Shown: in pieces, positions 60,582 to 64,000 of the stretch | Position numbering within the stretch: position 1 is the stretch's first letter | How the letters are laid out: each line of letters starts with the position of its first letter | Program-made: the position numbers and the translations under genes | The notes under the pieces: model-generated | What the model was told of the DNA's origin: nothing | Databases searched by the model: none | What the model saw: the letters and a program-made list of their open reading frames with translations, nothing else | NCBI GenBank assembly: GCA_021787735.1 | Contig: JAJYLL010000007.1 | Span: forward strand, 23,724 to 87,723 | Source of the DNA: Acidobacteriota bacterium | Lineage (GTDB): Bacteria; Acidobacteriota; Terriglobia; UBA7540 | Direction of reading: 5' to 3' | DNA length: 64,000 bases

Positions 60582-61754
60582 TCAGAGTTCGCTGAAGAAT
60601 TTCTTCATCCGCTCCAACCCCTCCTCGATGTTCTCCATCGAGGTCGCGTAGGAAAGCCGGACATGCTCATCGGTGCCGAAGCCCGGCCCTGGAACAACCG
60701 CCACGTGGGCTTCTTCGAGCAGGCGGTCCACCAGCACCTTGCAATCCGCAACACCGTCCTTTTTGAGGTAGGCCCCTACGTTCGGATAAACGTAAAATGC
60801 ACCGGCAGGCATGGCGCAGGTGATTCCGGGAATGGCACGCAGCCCGGCCACGATCTTGTCGCGACGCCGCTGGTACTCGGCCAGCATGACCTGGACGGAA
60901 TCCTGTGGCCCGCGCAATGCCTCTACCGCCGCCTTCTGCGAAATCGACGTCGGGTTCGAGGTCGAGTGGCTCTGGAGGTTCAGCATGTTGCTCAGCAGTT
61001 TCTTCGCGCCCAGAGCAAAGCCAACCCGCCAGCCCGTCATGGCATAGGTTTTTGAGAGTGATCCGGTGATAATCAGGTTGTTACGATTGCCCGAGTGTCC
61101 AAGCGAAAACGGTTTCCTGCCGTCATAGAGGAACTGGCAGTAGCACTCGTCCGTCATCAGCAGGAGGTTCTTGCTGACAGCCAGCGCCAGCAGTTTTCCC
61201 ATCTCTTCGTCCGGAATCACGGCGCCGGTCGGATTGTTCGGCGAGTTCACGATGATCAATCTGGTTTTCGGCGTGATCAGTTTTCCCACGGCCGCCGCGC
61301 TGACCTGGAAGTTGTCCTCTTCACGCGTGGCAAGAGGCACAACCTTGCCGCCGCAGTAGTTGACAATGTCAAGATACGACACCCAGTAGGGCACCGGCAT
61401 GATCACTTCATCGCCGTGGTTAATGGTGGCAGCGACGGCCTCAAAAATAGCCTGCTTGCCGCCCACAGTCACCAGACATTCTTCAATCTTGTAATTCGAG
61501 CCAAAATCCTTGGCATGCCGCCCGACGATGGCTTCCTTTAATTCCTTGATACCGCTGGTCGGCGTATATTTTGTGAAATTCTGATGGATCGCTTGGATAG
61601 CAGCGTTCTTGATGTTTTCGGGAGTCGGAAAATCCGGTTCGCCCGCGCCAAAATCAATCAGACTCACCCCGCTTGCGCGGAGTTGGGTGGCCTTCTGAAC
61701 AACGGCCAGAGTGGATGAAACTGAAATTCTCGAAATACGTTCTGAAAGTTCCAA
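60582..61754 (-). CDS. Class I/II PLP aminotransferase (aspartate aminotransferase type)
   Basis: LIDFGAGEPDFPTPENIKNAA; IIVNSPNNPTGAVIPDEEM; ITGSLSKTYAMTGWRVGF PLP lysine. Confidence 0.95.
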   Translation of the reverse strand: MELSERISRISVSSTLAVVQKATQLRASGVSLIDFGAGEPDFPTPENIKNAAIQAIHQNFTKYTPTSGIKELKEAIVGRHAKDFGSNYKIEECLVTVGGKQAIFEAVAATINHGDEVIMPVPYWVSYLDIVNYCGGKVVPLATREEDNFQVSAAAVGKLITPKTRLIIVNSPNNPTGAVIPDEEMGKLLALAVSKNLLLMTDECYCQFLYDGRKPFSLGHSGNRNNLIITGSLSKTYAMTGWRVGFALGAKKLLSNMLNLQSHSTSNPTSISQKAAVEALRGPQDSVQVMLAEYQRRRDKIVAGLRAIPGITCAMPAGAFYVYPNVGAYLKKDGVADCKVLVDRLLEEAHVAVVPGPGFGTDEHVRLSYATSMENIEEGLERMKKFFSEL

Positions 61755-61758
61755 GAGA

Positions 61759-62259
61759 TCAAACCTCGTCGATCATTGAGACTATTTTTCTTCTTAAACG
61801 TTCTTCCACCATTGGTGGCACCAGATCCTTGACGGACCCGCCATGCCGGGCGATTTCCTTCACCAGGCGCGAACTGACGTAGGCGTATTCTTCCGCCGGC
61901 ATCAGGAAAAGCGTCTCCAGCTTCGGCTGCAGTTTCCGGTTGGTCAGCGCCATCTGGATTTCGTATTCGTAGTCGGAAAACGCGCGGATGCCGCGAACAA
62001 TCGCCCGGGCGTTTTTCTTGACCGCGTAATCAACCAGAAGGCCGCTGAATGTGTCCACGGTGACATTCTTCATGTCGCGCGTGACATCCTGCAGCATCTC
62101 GACACGCTCCTCAACACTGAACAGCGGCTGCTTCTCAGCATTCGTCAGCAGGGCGACAATCAGATGGTCAAAGATCCGGCTGCTTCGCTGGATCAGATCA
62201 AAGTGCCCGTTGGTTATCGGATCAAAGGACCCTGGATAAATCGCGAGAATGTCAGACAT
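61759..62259 (-). CDS. coaD: Phosphopantetheine adenylyltransferase
   Basis: LAIYPGSFDPITNGHFDLIQRSSRIFDHLIVALLTN; RGIRAFSDYEYEIQMALTNRKL; YVSSRLVKEIARHGG. Confidence 0.97.
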   Translation of the reverse strand: MSDILAIYPGSFDPITNGHFDLIQRSSRIFDHLIVALLTNAEKQPLFSVEERVEMLQDVTRDMKNVTVDTFSGLLVDYAVKKNARAIVRGIRAFSDYEYEIQMALTNRKLQPKLETLFLMPAEEYAYVSSRLVKEIARHGGSVKDLVPPMVEERLRRKIVSMIDEV

Positions 62260-62524
62260 AAGCCGAAGCGAAGGGCGCGCCAGCGCCGCCCGTATGCTTA
62301 AAAAGCATTCTAGCTGTTGGGTTCGAACGTTGTAAACCAGATTCTGTGAAAGCGTGACCGAGCAATTGAGGGGCCGGGCGCAACGTATCCGCGTGCAAGC
62401 GCAGACATTGCTTTGCCCAACGCAGAATGTGAAATCACAACAGGCGGAAAAAACGCCGGGTTAGCCCCGCATTATGCGGCACGGAGCCAAACCGGCGTGA
62501 GTTCGCGAAGCCGTGTCTTTTTGG

Positions 62525-63043
62525 CTAGCGGCCAAAATTCAAATTCAGCGAAATGAAATCATGCACACGGTAACCGTTGTCAAACAAAACGACTCTGCCG
62601 CCGAAGAGGAAATAGTGATAATCCGGAGGTGGCGGAGGCAGTTCCTGCAGCATGACCGGTGGCAGCGGATGGCAGTAACCCCGGTAGCGAGGCGCCAGTA
62701 CGTACCCGGCACTCAGAACCACGCCGCGTGGCCCGCGGTCCCGAAACCAGCGGTAGTCACGGTGTTCGTCGTAATACCTCACCACCGCGCGGCGGTCATA
62801 ATCATTAAAGCGGTAGCGCCCTTCGTGGTCGCGGTCCCATCCTCTGTGCCGACCATTGTCCCAATGCTCGCGGGGGCCGCGTCCTCTGTCATTGTGGCCT
62901 CGCCCTCTGTCGCCCCTGTCCCGTCCGTGGTCGTCATGCCGGTAACCGGGATTGGGGTGCGCCCAGGCAGCCAATACACTAGGTCCCAGCGAGACGCCTG
63001 CGCCAACTAACAGAATCAAAAGGAATTGCAAGGATTTTTTCAT
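62525..63043 (-). CDS. Exported Arg/Asp/His-rich low-complexity protein
   Basis: MKKSLQFLLILLVGAGVSLGPSVLAAWAHP signal then HDDHGRDRGDRGRGHNDRGRGPREHWDNGRHRGWDRDHEGR; RcnB-like C-terminal part. Confidence 0.7.
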   Translation of the reverse strand: MKKSLQFLLILLVGAGVSLGPSVLAAWAHPNPGYRHDDHGRDRGDRGRGHNDRGRGPREHWDNGRHRGWDRDHEGRYRFNDYDRRAVVRYYDEHRDYRWFRDRGPRGVVLSAGYVLAPRYRGYCHPLPPVMLQELPPPPPDYHYFLFGGRVVLFDNGYRVHDFISLNLNFGR

Positions 63044-63375
63044 GAGCTGTCTCTCCTTCGCCTGCCATCGACAGCCCCCATCGATATGAGGGGACAATAA
63101 GTGGCAATGGCACATCATTTGGGAACTGGCGCTCCCTTTTCCCCTCCCCCACAAACCCACTTTTTCACGTGGGTGTATTGTTTGTCAACAAACTAAAGTT
63201 CTACTACCATTGCACAAGGCTGAACGCACCAATGCTACCCCACTTTGGATTTCCGAATTTCCTCGGCGCTGGCTTCGCTGCTCATGCCGGGGTCTTCGGG
63301 TGCCGGGACTTCGCCGTCAATCATTTTTTGCGGGCTTAGCACCCGAGTTTCGACATAGATTGCCCTGCCCGCCAT

Positions 63376-63825
63376 CTAGTGGATTAATGGGCTCTTCCAG
63401 ACACGAAAAAGCAACTCCTTGAGTTGAGCAAAGCGTTCGGAGCCAAGCTCTGCGCTCCATTCGCGCTCAATGTCTCGGAGGATATCGTGGATTTTTGCGT
63501 AGGCAGCGTGACCACGTTTGGTAAAACGGATGATTCGGGCACGTCCACCATTCGGAACGTCAGACCGCACGATATAGCCATACTCTTCAAGGCTCCCCAG
63601 CAGTTGGTTCATAGCCTGCTTGCTGATGCCGGCGCGCTCGGCCAAAACGCCCGGGCGGACGGCATCCGGCCCCGGAAACTGCAGCACCGCCATATGCGGC
63701 ACGCGCAGTTCCACAAAGCCTGCGGCATTCAGTTCGCTGATCAGTCGACGGTGGATGGCCTCGGTCGGAACGCGCAATAATGCTCCTATGAGCATCTCCG
63801 AAGTTTTCACCTTTGGGTTCGACAT
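63376..63825 (-). CDS. MarR-family transcriptional regulator
   Basis: RPGVLAERAGISKQAMNQLLGSLEEYGYIVRSDVPNGGRARIIRFTKRGHAAYAKIHDILRDIEREW wHTH plus wing. Confidence 0.9.
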   Translation of the reverse strand: MSNPKVKTSEMLIGALLRVPTEAIHRRLISELNAAGFVELRVPHMAVLQFPGPDAVRPGVLAERAGISKQAMNQLLGSLEEYGYIVRSDVPNGGRARIIRFTKRGHAAYAKIHDILRDIEREWSAELGSERFAQLKELLFRVWKSPLIH

Positions 63826-63843
63826 TTTTTCTTGACATCCTAA

Positions 63844-63858
63844 GTAAATTGCATTTAC
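63844..63858. promoter_or_regulatory. Candidate MarR operator (perfect inverted repeat)
   Basis: GTAAAT-tgc-ATTTAC just upstream of the marR-like start codon (63825). Confidence 0.45.
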
Positions 63859-64000
63859 AGCATATCACGGTAAATGGACTTTACTATTAAGGAGAGCAAC
63901 TAGTATTGCGTTCTTAAAATACGTTGACTTATTTGAGCCATTGACTTAAAGTGCTCGATTATGTCCCGTCGAGCGCCCCAAATCGAACTAACTGCCGAAG

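Overview
The window is a gene-dense, high-GC bacterial chromosome segment. Gene content and style look Acidobacteriota-like, but that placement is inference. It is mostly housekeeping genes: tsaD, polA, lpxC, gdh, ruvCAB, folK, panB/panC, gatB, xseA, lepA, nusB, a GDP-mannose/mannose-6-P cluster and coaD. Interspersed are hydantoinase, peroxiredoxin, aquaporin, MutS-like, CPBP-protease and TPR/VWA genes. The most notable result is a selenocysteine theme. (i) A tRNA-Sec (selC; UCA anticodon, long variable arm, encoded CCA) lies at 39968-40062(-). (ii) A BCP/PrxQ-type peroxiredoxin at 31813-32271(-) has an in-frame TGA exactly at the peroxidatic-Cys position, followed 17 nt later by a hairpin fitting the bacterial SECIS model. 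(iii) A MIP/aquaporin gene at 17799-18425(-) is interrupted by a single in-frame TGA, also followed by a SECIS-like hairpin. The six-frame ORF track splits both genes. selC also borders a decayed ~4.2 kb island: a frameshifted tyrosine integrase, an IS3-type element with a TAG-interrupted transposase, and a diverged partial copy of the selC 5' half at the far end. Other notable items are a pantothenate synthetase fused to a putative 4Fe-4S uracil-DNA-glycosylase-like domain, probable CTG starts for ruvA and a phosphohexomutase, and an AT-richer intergenic repeat cluster. No CRISPR array, rRNA or phage structural module was seen. All calls come from reading sequence and motifs; no searches were run.
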